Source: Hydnum rufescens UP504 | Lineage: Eukaryota; Basidiomycota; Agaricomycetes; Cantharellales; Hydnaceae | Direction of reading: 5' to 3' | Length of the DNA stretch: 64,000 nucleotides | Assembly (NCBI GenBank): GCA_014904985.1 | Contig: MU128912.1 | Location: 33,368 to 97,367, forward strand | Part shown: one piece after another, positions 21,739-32,701 of the stretch | Numbering within the stretch: the first letter of the stretch is position 1 | How the letters are laid out: each line of letters starts with the position of its first letter | The notes under the pieces: generated by a model | What the model was told of the DNA's origin: nothing | Databases searched by the model: none | What the model saw: only the letters and a program-made list of their open reading frames with translations | Translations under genes and position numbers: made by a program

Positions 21739-22937
21739 GCAGTTCCTTAGATAGTACTAATATAGGCTAGTATGGTAGTGGGTGGGAGCTGCTGGCTCTC
21801 AGTATGCTAGCAACTGGTGGAAGAAGGTCTGTGTAGGAGCAGATCAATGCTGATAGCAGCTCTTTGGAGATACTTATGAGATGGAATGGGGCTGCTATGG
21901 ACTAGGTAGCTGCTGCTGGCTCCAAACCTCAGCAGCTGCATGGCCATATAGCAGCTCATCATGCCTATCAGCAGCTCTTTGAGATCATGTATTCATGTAT
22001 TAGTGACTTGGAGACAGGATTGGATCTGCTATAGAATGGCTAGGTGCTGCTGGTTCCAGATCTCACTAGGTGCATGGCCACACAGCAGCTGATCAATGCT
22101 TATAAAGGAGATCTTTTAGAGATATATCAGTTGCTTATAAGACTAATCAGAGCTGCTATAGAATGGGTATGTACTCCTTGTTGAAGATCTCTGCAGCTGT
22201 ATGGAAACATAGCAGCTGATCAATGCTTATGAACAGATCTTTGAAGATATATAAGCTACTCATGGAATGAATTGGAGCTCCTCTGAAATGGATAGGGGCT
22301 GAATGTTCCAGATCCTCAGCAGTTACATGGCCATATAGAAGCTCATTCATGCTCATCAGCAGCTCTCTTGGTATATATCAGCTATGTATGGAATGGGTAG
22401 GAGCTGTATAGCAACTGATCAATCCTCATTAGTAACTCTCCTGATATATATCAGCTACATATGGCATGGGTAGGAGCAAGGAGTTCCAAATCTCAGCAGT
22501 ACATGGCCCACATATAGCAGCTGATAAATGCTATGTATCAGCTACTCATAGAATGGATTGGAGGTGATTATTCCAGATCTCAGCAGCTAGATGGTCCATA
22601 TAGCAGCTGATAAATGCTATGCATCAGCTATTATGGAATGGATAGGAGCTGCTACAAATTGGATAGGAGCTGCTACAAACTGCACAGGAGCTGCTACAAA
22701 CTGGGTAGGAGCTGCTGGTTGCAGATCTCAAGCAGCTGCATGACCCACATAGCAGCTGCTGATTGCAGATCTCAAGTAGCTGCATAGCCACATAGGGGCT
22801 ACTGGAATGGGATGGAGCTGCTATGGGATGGGTAGCAGCTGCTGAGTCGCAGATATCAAGCAGCTGCCATGGCCACATAGGAGCTGCTCAACATTTTAAA
22901 TGTTATGCATCTGCCACTTATGGAATGGGACGGAGCT
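21739..22937. repeat. Second copy of the AGCAGCT array, inside KDZ gene 2
   Basis: 21848-22937 matches 17968-19038 nearly base for base, differing by scattered single-base indels (mostly bases missing from the first copy). It stops abruptly after GGACGGAGCT at 22937, where KDZ coding sequence begins. It may be a real insertion or an assembly duplication, since an N gap borders it. Confidence 0.8.
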
Positions 22938-24139
22938 ATCTCTCTCTTTTTGATTTGGAAGTTGGCATCAATACATGCTATGGTGCTGACACCTAGTCCG
23001 CTGGTGTGACTTCCCCAAAACAAAGGGGACACCGGATTGCAAATAAATGCTTGGCCCATCTTGCACATGCCCCGCAGAATTGTGCGCGTTAGTGTAGTTT
23101 CGAAAAGGTATTGGCGTCAGTTTCATCTAGCACTGGGTACGTCGGGGTCCTGCTGATGTCGGGGCCGCAGAAGGTAGAGAAGAAATTGAGGGCACTGAAG
23201 GCCCTGAGGACCCAAGGGATGTTGGGGCCCCAGAGGGCAGTGATGTCAAGGAAGTTGATGACACTGAGGGCACCAGCGAGGGGTCACGAAAGGAATCTAT
23301 GATTTTCGCCATCTCCGCGTTGACGAGACGGACAAGGACTTGATAGTGCGACAAAGCATTAGCAAATCGCCGATGAAGTGAGTCCGCAGTGGCGAATTCA
23401 TGGCCACGAGCCTTGAGATACTTCGTCATGGTGGCCGCCCATGCCCGCTCATTGGGACCCATGCGAACAAAGAGTTCCGATGCAAACTCTAGGACGTCCA
23501 TGTTGACAGCCAATGTCGGAGACAAAGGTGCGCAGGGGAACAATCCTCGACGTACGAGCTGGGCTGCGGCAGGATTGCGTTTGCAGATGACGAGTTGAAC
23601 ACGCTCCAGGTACTCCATGTGGACACACACAACCCTCAGTACACGATGCTTTTCATTGCAGGTGCATAGCGATGGTGCTGGGTCCACCTTGTCCCCCGCG
23701 TCTCGCCCCCAGTTGAAAGCTCATATAGGGTCGAATCAAAGACGGTAGCACCTCATCTCCCCAGTGCCGGGCTTGGGCATGCTTCCAGTCGGGCATGACG
23801 AGAACGTTTATCCTGGTCGAGATGTATATGAACCTCAGGCGCAAGCTCGGGCTCGAAGTCGATATCCAATGGGCGTGATTCAACGAAGGTCGACCGAACG
23901 ACGGGACCAGAAGGATATCCTCCAATCCGGCTCGACTCAGTCATTATCACGCCACTCGGACCCGCACCGACAACTTCGGCAGTTGGGAATTTGGAGCGAT
24001 TGCGTCTTTTTGTTCGAATTGAGGGGTTAAGACGAGAACTGCTTGGGGACGATGAGGAAGGTGCTGAGGAAGTGGTGAGAGGAGGAGTGGGAACACGAGC
24101 CGCCCCCTGGCGAAGTAAACGTTTCGTCGTGTTGTTCAT
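22938..24139 (-). pseudogene. N-terminal half of a second KDZ transposase
   Basis: The ATG at 24137-24139 starts MNNTTKRLLRQGAARVPTPP. A downstream exon has a CTCNEKHRVLRVVCVH motif (about 23650) and LVRRGLFPCAPLSPTLAVNM with LEFASELFVRMGPNERAW (about 23480-23560), the CxC-type domain of fungal KDZ transposases. A Ser/Pro-rich linker follows, then SACIDANFQ-like wording (STIACIDANFQIKKRE) at about 22960, the start of the KDZ core. The frame then stops at the array boundary. With 20244-21713 it makes up most of one transposase, split by the array and gap. Introns between these blocks were not resolved precisely. Confidence 0.75.
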
Positions 24140-24324
24140 TCCGTAGGCCCCAAGTGCGAGAAGATCGAGTGTTCGCGGAGGTACGTGTAGTTTATGACGA
24201 ATATTCTAATCGAACCAGTGGGTATACGGCGGAGGTCACGCTGCACGACCTCACAAACGCTCGTCGTAATCTGTACGCGTCGGGCATAAGAGACAAGACA
24301 ATTAATCGCAAGAAACAACAAAAT

Positions 24325-24423
24325 ATACTAAATATACTCACCAAGGGACAAACTCAGGATGCAGCTGGAACGTCGAGAACACGCACAACACAGGCAGGCT
24401 GGATGTACGCCTTCACGGTTCAA
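24325..24423 (+). repeat. Direct repeat, copy 1 (partner 24570-24668)
   Basis: Shares GGAACGTCGAGAACACGC, CACAGGCAGGCTG and CGCCTTCAC blocks at the same spacing with 24570-24668; about 245 bp apart. Confidence 0.75.
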
Positions 24424-24569
24424 CAGTATGCAGCAAATAGGACAACAGCACACAATCAAAGGCAAGCTTGTGATGCGCACTTCGTCCAAAACTGGCAAGG
24501 GTGCGGCAATTTGCACAAAATGGAGGCTAAATTCAGAAGAGAAAATAAATCAATCGATACAGGGAAAAA

Positions 24570-24668
24570 ATACTAAATGAACCCACAGAGGGATACAGTC
24601 CAGGATGCGGCGGGAACGTCGAGAACACGCGCAGCACAGGCAGGCTGAATGCACGCCTTCACAGTTCA
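24570..24668 (+). repeat. Direct repeat, copy 2 (partner 24325-24423)
   Basis: Second copy. Lies in the probable upstream region of the gene at 24960, so it could carry regulatory sites, but nothing more can be said. Confidence 0.75.
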
Positions 24669-24959
24669 AAAAAAGGGACGTGGAACGGCACAGTGGATCG
24701 GGAGACAGCGCAGTCGCAAGTTGTTCGTCCTCGAAGTCGGTTCGAGCCGGCTTCCGACATTTGCTTCCGCTTTCCCCTTCCATACCTAGACGGTACGTGC
24801 AGCGTAGAGTAGGGCACGACACCTGGATGATTTATGCCCTTCAAAATATGACTTCTACTAATATTTGCCCATTTAGATCATTTATATTTGCCAACTTCTT
24901 GCGCGAATTCGTGGTGTCTTAGTTTACCTTTGACAATCGCGTCTTCCGACACTTTGGCG

Positions 24960-25950
24960 ATGATGGATGCCGACATGGAACTGAAAAGGCAGTATGCCCT
25001 CATTGACTCAATTCCTGGCATTAGTCTCCGCGCTGTCTCTTGTGGAACCTACGATGCCTTATGGCGCCACTGTGTCCGGCATTTGATAGCATTTTGTCGC
25101 GTCATTAAGATGCCCGTTAGGGCAGTTTGGTGGCACCGAACGGTTAGTTCTATGTCTGGCTTTGCTCGTTCCAGCTCATTCAGTGACATTCATTAAGTCT
25201 TCTATCTATGTAGTGGAGTTGGCAGAGAAAAACTCAAAGACTGGGCGATACCGGCTTTCCGACATCGTTGCCGAAGATTTGGGTGGTTCGCGGCCGTCCT
25301 TCACGCGTATATTTCACTGCTCCCTTTCATGTGATGCTGACCTCCAAAGAAATGGTATGAGATAAGCCTCTCTCGTTTTGGAAAAGTTGCTCACTCCTGC
25401 CGCAACCGTAGGTCTCGTCAAATGCCCTATGATATGGTGCGAACCTTCCGACAGCACGAATTCCGCGACCGATAAGGATCATCCCTTATTTGCGGAAGCC
25501 CTCGCAAGAATAAAACCGCAGGTCGGCCTACCCCTCGATTTCATGAATCAGAACGAGTTTGTGAAGGGTGTGCCCTCCTCGTGGTACCGTGTTCGTGACG
25601 TTCAAAGGCCCAATCCGTTCTGGGCCTCCCTTGCTGGGGCCAAGCGAAAGTCCACTGACACCAGCGGTGGTACGCCGTCATTCAAAAAGTGGAAGCCAAA
25701 TCCGCCTCAGGTAGATGCAGACGGTGACACGACTATGGGGCTAGGCAACTCCAGTGGTAGTGCTGGCTTGCCCAGTGCTGACATCGGAAAGTCTACGAAG
25801 GGATCTCCATCGTTGGATTTCATCGAGCCAGGTCAACTGCCTGATGCTATCGACTCAGTTGAGGTCCAAGGCCGACCTGTGCTTGGCAGGGATTCATTTT
25901 GGGTGGGCCCTTATTCGCCAATGTGGAGTAATCGGTCTGCTCGTCCATAA
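24960..25950 (+). CDS. Three-exon gene of unknown function
   Basis: Exons 24960-25142, 25198-25354 and 25412-25950 join in frame with GT-AG introns of 55 and 57 nt, giving 292 codons plus stop. The protein begins MMDADMELKRQYALIDSIPG; it contains YDALWRHCVRHLIAFCRVIK and YRLSDIVAEDLGGSRPSFTR, and a Ser/Pro/Lys-rich end with FKKWKPNP. No signal peptide or membrane segment is evident and no domain is recognised. It sits between KDZ gene 2 and the second AT-hook gene, whose 3' end is only 18 bp away in convergent orientation. Confidence 0.65.
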
Positions 25951-25968
25951 GAGCGAGAATGATGTAGT

Positions 25969-26622
25969 CTATGAATACATCCTCAATCTCGCTTTCAACT
26001 CTGCTACCTCCTCTTGAAGGTCCTTGTTCTGCCTTTCCAACACGTCGACTAGTCCCATCGCAGATGCCCACTTTTCCTCGAGTATTGCCAGTTCCCGGTC
26101 AGCCCTCCACCTCAGGAAGTTGCCATCGTACCGGATGGACTGACCCCTATGTCGATCGTGCAATATGGGACCCTCCGCACTTCCCTCCTCCTCCATGTCG
26201 TCGTCCCCCACACCTACTTCCTTGCCTTCATCTTCCTCGCCCCTGTCCTCATCACCGTTATCCTCGTCGCCGTCGTCCTCATCACCATCCTCCCCACCCC
26301 CATCTTCCTTTCCACTATTAGCGATCTTTTTGGAATCGCTCATTTCGTGATTGTTCATGTCGCTGTTCGGATCATTGTATCCAATACGTAAAGCAGTGCG
26401 TGCTTGGGGAATCCCTTTTAGCTTTCCTCTGGTAGTACTTTAATTAACCCATGTAGTTAAATAGTATAATAATTTGAGTAAAGACCTTCGTGATAGTGCA
26501 TATCGTGCTCTTCTTTGGGCATTCTTGGCCTCTCTTTTGAGATCCGGGGAGTCATATTTACGGGGCCGACCACGCCCACGTTTAGTTGACGTGGGGTCAG
26601 AGCTCATATAGTTTGTCGCCAA
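25969..26622 (-). CDS. Small AT-hook / coiled-coil protein, KDZ-associated copy 2
   Basis: Exon 1 reads MATNYMSSDPTSTKRGRGRP then RKYDSPDLKREAKNAQRRAR, an AT-hook core followed by a basic helix-like stretch. A second exon (about 26400-25969) has a long Asp/Glu/Gly run (about 26200-26310) and a coiled coil (RWRADRELAILEEKWASAMG then VDVLERQNKDLQEEVAEL). The domain order equals that of 8876-9539, and several residues around the splice junction agree (ARTAL versus VRTPL). Function unknown; a DNA-binding accessory of the KDZ element is one possibility. Confidence 0.55.
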
Positions 26623-26993
26623 AAATGCCGCCGTGGTACTTTAATTCGGTGATCACCGGACTTGCCGCATGAGACCTTACAAGAATGACTTTGACCATTG
26701 CCACTGATCCACGTCACTTTGTAAAATTGATAAGGAACTCCCATGTCTGATAAACTAAAAGAACTTGTCGAAGTGCCGAAGACGCGGTACAAGGACGCAC
26801 CTCCGGTATTGTTTCATCGTTCTTTTCATCATCGCAGGTCTCGATTATGTAATCGGTAGCGGCGACAAGCACCAATCCCCGACTCATGCAGTTGGGACGG
26901 TGGGGTGATATATGGGGATTGTCTAAATTATTTGAAGCATTGCCCCCAGTTTGGCCATTTTTCTGTTTTTCATACATTTAAAGAGGATAGAAG
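26623..26993 (-). other. Unresolved segment between two minus-strand genes
   Basis: A short open minus-strand stretch (MSRGLVLVAATDYIIETCDD) sits at about 26800-26880 but cannot be joined convincingly to either neighbour. Confidence 0.25.
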
Positions 26994-28175
26994 TCAAGGC
27001 GTAAATGATGAATGGTGTATGTATTTCCTGAAATTGTGTACAATTATGACATGTATAACAATGAGCCCAGTAGTCAGTTTCTCTAGAGCAGCTTGTGAAA
27101 CCGTCGTACTGCGAACTGGGCACGCGTCGCGAAAACTTATAAAAGGCGGTGGGGAGGGTCCTTGGCCCATGTTACGGATGTCCTCGTCCGTAAATTTCTT
27201 CACAGGTTTGTCTTTTGGAAGATCACGACGAGTGTGCGTAAGATACACGCGCGATTGATTGCGACTCACGCATTGTCTACAAAGAGTTGCAAAATTAATG
27301 GATTGATACTAGTGGCCAGTAGAGGAAGAGTACTTACTCACAAGAAAGGTCTTCTGTGTCAGGGGCAGAGGACAGGCAATCTTGCGTTGTCGACAGAAAA
27401 AGCAGGCTAGAGTTGGTCGACCAGTGTGATTTATCGAAGGCATTACATGCCTTGTTTTCGATGCTGGGGTCGACCTAGCTTCAGAGGAAGAACTTGATGG
27501 GCGCGACTTGGTTGAGCGGGGTAGTTTTCGGGTCCCAGGGTTCGTAGAGGGACGCGGTCGGGTAGAACGGGCGAGGCCACTGTCAGGTTCGGAGGACGTC
27601 GTGATCTGTTGCGCCGTTGGAGGAGGCGTTGGGAGGGGTGTGCTGGCGAGAGAAGACTGGCCCGAAATATCGACAGAGGACATGGTAGGCTTGTCAGTGC
27701 TTTCTGGAGATGGCTGGGAGTAGGCAAAGGGAACATCGGGAGAAAAAGACGATCTTGTGGGCGAGGGAGAAGCGGAAGAATCGGATGTGGTGGAACTGCT
27801 GCTGAGAGCTGGGGTAGGGCAGTGAGCATAGATACGGGACGGGTCAATCATTTGATCATATGAACGACGTCGGGACGCGGGGATTTGACAGGGAGATGGG
27901 GTGATCATTGGTGGTAGTGGTTGATGGCAAGATTGTGGCCACTGCTGTTGCGTGAAAGGCTGCTGCAGCACCGAGGGGATCGTGTGCGTGAGCGGGCGTT
28001 GTGAAGGGGTGAAAAAACACGAGACGCAGGCAGCATGGAGATGGGTAATGGAGGTGCTGTTGCGGGTGGAAATTATTGCGGGCCTCTCGTCCGCATGACG
28101 ATTGTCGAGGGGAGGATGAGAGTCGAAAGTCACAGTTCCACCAGAGCCAAAAGACTGACTTGAAGGATCGAACAT
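26994..28175 (-). CDS. Zn2Cys6-like putative transcription factor, atypical zinc cluster
   Basis: The first exon (28175-about 27345) encodes a Ser/Pro/Thr-rich low-complexity region and ends in TLACFFCRQRKIACPLP, the first half of a fungal binuclear zinc cluster (C-x2-C-x6-C). After an intron at about 27264-27342 the next exon reads RQCVSRNQSRVYLTHTRR and KPVKKFTDEDIRN. In the usual second half, C-x2-C-x6-C is expected; here only one Cys is present and the final one is Arg, and the junction phase is imperfect. Either the gene is degenerate or the splice is wrong. Normally such proteins bind CGG-type DNA in the nucleus. Confidence 0.5.
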
Positions 28176-28471
28176 TAACTGACTGGGACCATTGAATGAC
28201 TGGGGGTTGAGGTCAAAAACCCGACGGCTGATGATAGCTGCTATTTGGGATAGCTGTTATCCGTGTCAGTGGCATTTTTAATCTCAGTAATAAGCGTGCA
28301 AGGACGTACCAGGAGCCCTAAACCTCCTTCATCAATGGGGAGAAACAGCCAAAGCGCAAAGATAAAGTGAGTCGAATGTGAAGTGAGAGCAGGAGATCCA
28401 TGTGAGATGTACATACTTCGACGAGAGAGGGCGGGAGATTCCGCGGATCCAAATATCTCAAGTCGTATGTC
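28176..28471. other. Intergenic region between divergent genes
   Basis: Roughly 300 bp upstream of the minus-strand Zn-cluster gene and of the plus-strand gene at 28472; no specific motif recognised. Confidence 0.35.
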
Positions 28472-31100
28472 ATGTCCCTTGTGGCTGCCTCTTCATCCCA
28501 CAGCGCACCTGTTTCCGTTGGTCGCACGGCAAGGGGTGTTTTTGCTGGCGATCCGACGTTTCTGGCCGGTGCGTCCTCACTTGCTGCCACCTCCGGTGCA
28601 GTGGCGGGTGAGGGCCCCGCCAAGCTCAAGCCCGTAACGTGGATCGACTCCCTAGGGAATTTGGGAGATGCGCCGGAGTTCTCTAATGCGCACATGGATA
28701 CTCCGGATTATATGGCATGGTCCGACCGTTCAAAGAACAGTGAGTTTGGGTAGAACATGTTATGCTCGACGACGAAATTTTCTGACTTACAAACAGATTT
28801 TGGCTCTGTGCAGGGCGTTCCACATGACGATGGGCACGATCATGATTCTTTACATTCCGCCATCACACGGGTGGAGTGGGCGGTCATGTTCACAAATAGC
28901 CGCCGACCCTTCCAGCTCTCGTTACAGTGCCCACTCGACTTCACCCCTGAACTTTACGGCAGGGAACAGGCTTTTTATTCTCGCCATTACATATCTACCC
29001 ACAAGGACGCGTGTATGGCCCCCATCTTTCGATTTTACGCAGTCGCCGATGTTGTATTCAACCCAGATGCCGTATCTCGCTTACATCTCACGTCAACCTT
29101 CCGACCCCTCCCCCCCAGCTGAAGCAGATATTGTACGGGTTCCCAATGTCGGTGTCAAGCTAGTTAACCAGTATCGGCGACACTTAGAGATCTTTGTCTC
29201 CGCTCGATATGATCGCTTTAGAAAGTGGTGTTCGGCTGGTCAAGCTGTAGGACTCCAGGGCGCTCTGAGTAATGTGATCCTTCCCATTCGACCGGAAATC
29301 ATCCGCAATGCCTCTTTTTTCGACGTTGATTTGCTATCATACACTTACAAGGATTTCGACGCGTTGCGTGGGCTCGTTATGGATTACATTCGGGTTGCAT
29401 ACGAATACGGCGCCTTTGCACGTATGATGATGCACTGGTGTATCGATCGCATGGTCTCTGAAAATTCAGACCCCGTGCTTATTTTGGTGTGGACGACGAT
29501 CTAATGGGTGCCGTGTATGTCCATTCAACGGAAGGTCCTTGGCTCCAAGACCTCCTCCATCATGGAGTCCCTGTGTGGGGTATCTGGCTCGGACAGCGTG
29601 GCATAGATGTTAAGCTTATGCATGGCCTTCGTCGCAATTCTCCTGATGGCAATCAGTCCGGTGGCATCCCAGATGAAGCCAAAAGGAAGATGGTCGCTCA
29701 CAACGTTTATGTCCGGCTCCTCATGGAGCACGACTGTCCTGATCCTTGGATCATCGCCCCTCGTCGTTATCCTGGAGTCCTTCCTGATGAACCCATGGAA
29801 GATATAGTCCTGCGCTACGTTATCGGGAACGATTCTCCGATTCTTGGGACTGGTTCTCTAACTCCTAATCCATCTATGATGTATCGCCTGAAGAGTACCT
29901 TCGGCTACGGTCCTTTTACTCCGGTTCGTGCTTCCGGGGATCATCCTGTGACGGGGACGGAGATATTCTCGGAAAGCTCATGGGATTCGGATCCTGAGGA
30001 TGAAAGTTCGGGTTCCGATTCGCCCGTACATGTTCAGCCTATAAGAGGCGAGACAGACGCAGAGTACGATCAACGGGTTGTCATTGCAACTGCGAAGAAG
30101 AGGAAAGCGAAGGAGGCTGCCAATAAGACGCAAGAGGCGGCTCGCCAGTTGATGAAGCGAGCCCATAATGGTGACGAGGAGGCTCTACTCGATATAAAGC
30201 ATCGGCGGGCAGCTGCCCAGGGCAAAAAGGCAAAATCTCTCAGCCCTTTTGATGCATGCCTCGTTATAGAATGGAGGGATCCTCGCAATGCGCAAGCGAA
30301 TGCGATTCGGAAGGAGAAGAAGCTTCGGGCACGAGCAAGGCGTTATGGTTGGGATGTTGACGAGACTCTTGGAGCTAGCACTAGCTCAGGCTTGGCGAGT
30401 GCACATCCAAGCACTCATCAGGCTGCCTCGTCCCATCATCCCCCTTCGAGATCTCCCCTTCGTGTCCTGATACCCCCTCCTAGCGCACCTCCACCTCCAC
30501 CTCGTCGCACCGACACACCTCGCGTTCCTACGCCCCATCGCGAGTCTACACCCCTCCTCGCATACCAACACCACGTCCCGCGTGCCTACGCCCCCTCGCG
30601 TGCCGACATCCCCTCCTCGGGAACCGAACGCCTCGGAAATCGACACTCGCACCTTGCGAGTTGACCCCCGACCTCGCGAGTTGACTCCCCCCCCTTGTGA
30701 GTTGACCCCCCTCCCACCTCGCGAATTGACTCCCTGCCTCGTGAGTTGACCCCCCCCTCATGAATTGACTCCCCTGCTTGTGAGTTGACACCCCCCCCCC
30801 CTCGTGAGTTGACACCCCGCGTGACCCCCACCTCGCGAATTGACTCCCCCGCCTCGTGAGTTGACCCCCGCCTCATGAGTTGACCCCCCACCTCGTGAGT
30901 TGACTTCTCCGCCTCACGAGTTGATGCCCCCACCCGCGAACGAGTCCTTCGCGTGCTGACCCCCCCTCGATGTCTGGACCGATGATGAGGAGCAGAGGGC
31001 TCATAAGAGGGTAGATAGTGAGTACTATCCTTTTGTCTCGAGTGTTCTGTGGTACCAGGACAAAGTGCTTATCATTCATGCTTGGGGTCTCCAGGCAACT
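28472..31100 (+). CDS. Large proline-repeat protein, copy 1 (unknown function, one frame break)
   Basis: Exon 1 (28472-about 28739) ends WSDRSKN. Exon 2 (28797-29071) has RVEWAVMFTNSRRPFQLSL. A third begins near 29119 and includes FDVDLLSYTYKDFDALRGLV and HWCIDRMVSENSDP. At the C-run 29472-29475 the frame shifts by one; the duplicate at 34640 has one more C and reads through, so here it is an error or mutation. Downstream are VYVHSTEGPWLQDLLHHGVP, VPVWGIWLGQRG, a Lys/Arg/Ala-rich helix (AKKRKAKEAANKTQEAARQL) and a Pro/Arg/Thr tail with repeats of the type PRVPTP / PRELTP. After the minisatellite, DSEYYPFVSSVLWYQDKVLI (about 31015-31075) is conserved in the duplicate. No family recognised. Confidence 0.55.
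30640..30960 (+). repeat. Coding minisatellite, ~15-24 bp units (copy 1)
   Basis: More than ten irregular units built on CTCGYGAGTTGACNCCCC. In the upstream frame they encode (P)CELTP / PRELTP repeats, but variable C-runs soon break the frame. The paralogous array is at 36110-36490. Confidence 0.75.
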
Positions 31101-31420
31101 CTAGGTCAGACATCACCCTCGCTCTCGCTCTTCTCGCTCTTCTCGTTCCCATTCTCATCCTCCGCTCCCAGTTCTCGTCCTCGCTCCCATTCTCGTCCTC
31201 ACTCCCGTCTCATCCGTCGCTCCCATCTCATCCTGCACCCAGTTCTCATTCTCACGCATTTCCCGATATTGCACCCGCTCCCCGCAAAATTCACACCCCG
31301 CTCCCTGCAAAATCACACCCACTTCCCGATGATATTGCACCCACTCCCCTCGATATCGCAACCGCTCCCCGTGATATTGCATACCCATCCCGAATATTCA
31401 TCTCAGTTCTCATCTCGATC
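31100..31420 (+). repeat. Pyrimidine-rich low-complexity and short tandem repeats
   Basis: Begins with CTCGCTC and CTCGTCCTCGCTCCCATT words, then GATATTGCACCC and CACTCCCCG-type units of about 20 bp. Could encode Ser/Arg/Pro-rich sequence. The equivalent region of the duplicate (36660-37060) is much diverged. Confidence 0.6.
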
Positions 31421-32676
31421 TCACCTTGCCTTCATTCTGATCCTTGGGCTTCTCGCCAATGCTCCCGTCTTGTCTCCATTTTCCCTCGAAATTGGACTCA
31501 GAAACTCAAATCCCCTCGATCCCGTATGGCTTGTCCTCGCAATCACGGTACAGGAACGTCAGGGGGTCCCAATCCCTTCACATCTAGGGGTACCGTCAAT
31601 GCACATCTATTGGCCTGCACCACACCCCCAGCCAGCTTAACTTCCGTGAGTTATGTGCATTCGATGCCCATTGTACAGAGAGGGAGGAGCGCATTGGTGC
31701 CAGAACTTTCTGCCTGTCATAGTGGAAGGGGCCAGGGAAGTTCTCAAGGGCAGGGGAATTATCAGCAGCAGGGTGGTCCTTTTGGGGATCAGGTCTTCAA
31801 GGTTCATGTGCATGCCTCGTGCATCTGGCTGGCCGGGTCATGGATCTTGGGCCAGTGCAGTTAGTGGGTCGCCGACAATGGTCTTGGTGCCTCAGCAACC
31901 GGTGCAGCCACGGCGACACCATATGACCCATTATAATTGTCGTTTGCTCAATGACTTAAGTAGACCCACCCCTAATGTTTCTGGTGCCTCAGCCACAGGC
32001 AGTGGTGTCGGGATCGCATTTACTCCCATCCAGTGGGCAGGCCGTTGGGCCATCATCTCTCATGGGCCCTGTTCCAGAAGGCTTCCACAACACCTGACGT
32101 CACTGGCTGGCTCATGCACCCACAAGGTGATTGCAGCTCGCACAGAATGCAAGAAGGCAAAGTTTTTCAATTCAGCTTCTGTCAAACGGAGCCGCCAGCA
32201 ATGGAGCTGAAGGTGATTTGGAGGGGATGAGGCTTGCAACTCGTGTAGGCCGACCGGTCACAACTGTCACGATCGATGCTCCATTGCGCCGTCTGAGCAT
32301 TCACACTGGGTTGAGAGATTTAGAATATATCAATCAGGTTAATGTCAATGCTCGCAGCCAGCAGGAACTGACAATCTTTTTGGGCATATAGCACCTCCTT
32401 TGATTAAGGAACAAAGACTTCTAGTCTCGATTATGGGAGTACTTCTCAACTATGACCAGTATCCGCCAATCGTTGTCGTATAATACTAGGACCAGTCGCT
32501 TATGTCGCTCCAAGTCGTCGAATTTGACACATGCATGGTTGGTTGCCCGGCTCGCCCCCAATTTGCCCCATCCAAACTGTTGATCTATCAATCTTCGTCG
32601 AATGGAGATGATGATCCAGTGCATAGCAATTGCGTGATGAGTGTTTGGTTCACGTGACAATGATCTCTTCTTTTTT
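31421..32676. other. Distal part of duplicated block, no gene resolved
   Basis: Matches 37065-38325 with many substitutions and indels. Fragments of open frame on the plus strand, none convincing. Ends at the N gap. Confidence 0.4.
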
Positions 32677-32701
32677 NNNNNNNNNNNNNNNNNNNNNNNN
32701 N
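32677..32701. other. Assembly gap (25 N)
   Basis: Run of N between the duplication and unrelated sequence. Confidence 1.

Larger units (their letters stand above)
24140..24959. other. Intergenic region with a 99-bp direct repeat pair
   Basis: Separates the divergently oriented KDZ gene 2 and the gene at 24960. Contains two ~99-bp direct copies described separately; otherwise no gene is supported. Confidence 0.5.
29179..32666 (+). repeat. Segmental duplication, copy 1 (partner 34640-38325)
   Basis: Begins at GACACTTAGAG in both copies. Similarity is very high over the first ~1.4 kb, then falls markedly. Copy 1 ends near an N gap, so an uncollapsed allele or mis-scaffold is possible. Confidence 0.8.

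Noticed and set aside
30546..30933. Minus-strand Gly/Arg/Ser/Glu repeat proteins opposite the proline-repeat tail
   Set aside because: They are antisense readings of the minisatellite; conserved exon structure and neighbouring blocks support the plus strand.
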